From positions 529,428 to 593,427 of the forward strand of contig BJOX01000072.1 in NCBI GenBank assembly GCA_009731375.1: DNA of 64,000 bases. The letters run 5' to 3'. Positions 63,504 through 64,000 of this stretch are shown piece after piece. This DNA is from Paulinella micropora. Its lineage: Eukaryota > Cercozoa > Imbricatea > Euglyphida. Under the pieces are notes generated by a model that worked only from the letters and a program-made list of their open reading frames with translations, ran no database searches and was not told where the DNA came from. The position numbers and the translations under genes were made by a program. The stretch's first letter is position 1, and every line of letters starts with the position of its first letter.

Positions 63504-64000
63504 ATGGCGGCCTCGCTGGAGGCCGGATATGCAGAGGCCTGCCTGCAAGAGGCCAGGAGCTTGCTCTACAGAGAGCGGCCCCAGGTCACACGCGGCTTCC
63601 AATTGCTGCTGCGGGCCCTGGCACACACGGGCCAAGAGTGTTGCGAGACAGAACCTTGCCCCGTAAGAATTCTAGCCCGTAACGAGTGGCGTAACCAACT
63701 ACAATGCCTTGAGGACGAAAGTCTCTACGAGCCCGACCTCATACGCTGCTTGGAAAAGGCGGAGCAGAAAGTTCCGGGCGAACCCATGACTGCCTATATT
63801 TTAGCGCAAATGTACTGGCTGAACAAGCGATGTTTGCAGGCGCAAACGTCTTTGCGACGCGCGATTTCGCTGCTGACGCGCGGCGACACTAAGTTGCACG
63901 AGGCTTGGCAGTCAGAACTAGCGCACAGGCTGCTACGCCAGGCCTACCGCTGCAAACACGGCGCCACTCGTGGCACTGCTCGGCAAGTCCGCGCGTGGGA
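63504..64000 (+). CDS. Start of a TPR-like alpha-helical protein, runs off the window
   Basis: From ATG 63504 (tatATGG, G at +4) the frame is open for 165 codons to the window end, in GC-rich DNA quite unlike the A/T microsatellites before it. The protein opens MAASLEAGYAEACLQEARSL and has many Ala/Leu/Arg/Glu residues in helix-like spacing. Around residues 93-120, AYILAQMYWLNKRCLQAQTS and then LRRAISL fits the tetratricopeptide pattern (Ala/Leu, aromatic, Ala, hydrophobic, Ala). TPR proteins are usually scaffolds in complexes. I do not recognise the specific family. An internal exon with an upstream start is possible, but no AG acceptor stands near the ATG. This is the only long non-transposon reading frame in the window. 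Confidence 0.6.
   Translation, partial: MAASLEAGYAEACLQEARSLLYRERPQVTRGFQLLLRALAHTGQECCETEPCPVRILARNEWRNQLQCLEDESLYEPDLIRCLEKAEQKVPGEPMTAYILAQMYWLNKRCLQAQTSLRRAISLLTRGDTKLHEAWQSELAHRLLRQAYRCKHGATRGTARQVRAW

Overview
This is a eukaryotic window. It carries a two-exon gene with consensus GT...AG splice sites and a polyadenylation signal, a complete Ty3/gypsy-type LTR retrotransposon, remains of two different LINE-type (non-LTR) retrotransposons, and several terminal-inverted-repeat (MITE-like) elements. I cannot name the organism. Well over half of the window is simple-sequence DNA: TATC/GATA, TATG/CATA, TA, GA and AAT arrays, plus pentanucleotide arrays. Most long open frames are translations of these arrays ([27 protein letters not shown]) and are not genes.

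Layout. 0-3 kb: TA/CT arrays and a 2.15-kb element bounded by long inverted repeats, holding a short (ATT)-associated retroposon. 3-12.9 kb: GATA/TATC, AATCT and TATATC arrays, with three copies of a 461-bp retroposon-like unit (here RepA) inside TATC arrays. 12.9-22 kb: a series of 'core plus microsatellite' tandem families, pentanucleotide arrays and one candidate minus-strand exon. 22-27 kb: two full RepA copies and a 5'-truncated LINE (LINE-A), again inside TATC arrays. 27-35 kb: further core-plus-CATA families and a candidate pair of exons. 35-41 kb: low-copy DNA with candidate exons (one TPR-like) and two foldback MITEs. 41-46 kb: more arrays, ending in about 1.2 kb of nearly pure purine. 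46.2-48.7 kb: a defective LINE (LINE-B) with three 55-nt hairpins in its 3' region and an ATT tail. 50.1-51.4 kb: a DUF1289 gene whose 1-kb intron is mostly microsatellite. 51.6 kb: second (ATT)-associated retroposon. 53.2-62.4 kb: complete gypsy element with TGT...ACA LTRs and a GCAC target-site duplication. 63.5 kb to the end: start of a TPR-like, alpha-helical protein that runs off the window.

How it fits together. The most informative pattern is that six retroposon insertions (five RepA copies and LINE-A) all lie in TATC arrays in one fixed orientation relative to the array. A second set (LINE-B and RepC) is associated with ATT arrays in the same way. This suggests two LINE/SINE-like partnerships that target, or seed, particular microsatellites. 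Separately, several tandem families carry splice-site-like edges where the unique core meets the microsatellite, and the two best exon candidates also abut such arrays. These interpretations are inference; the coordinates and matches are read directly from the sequence.
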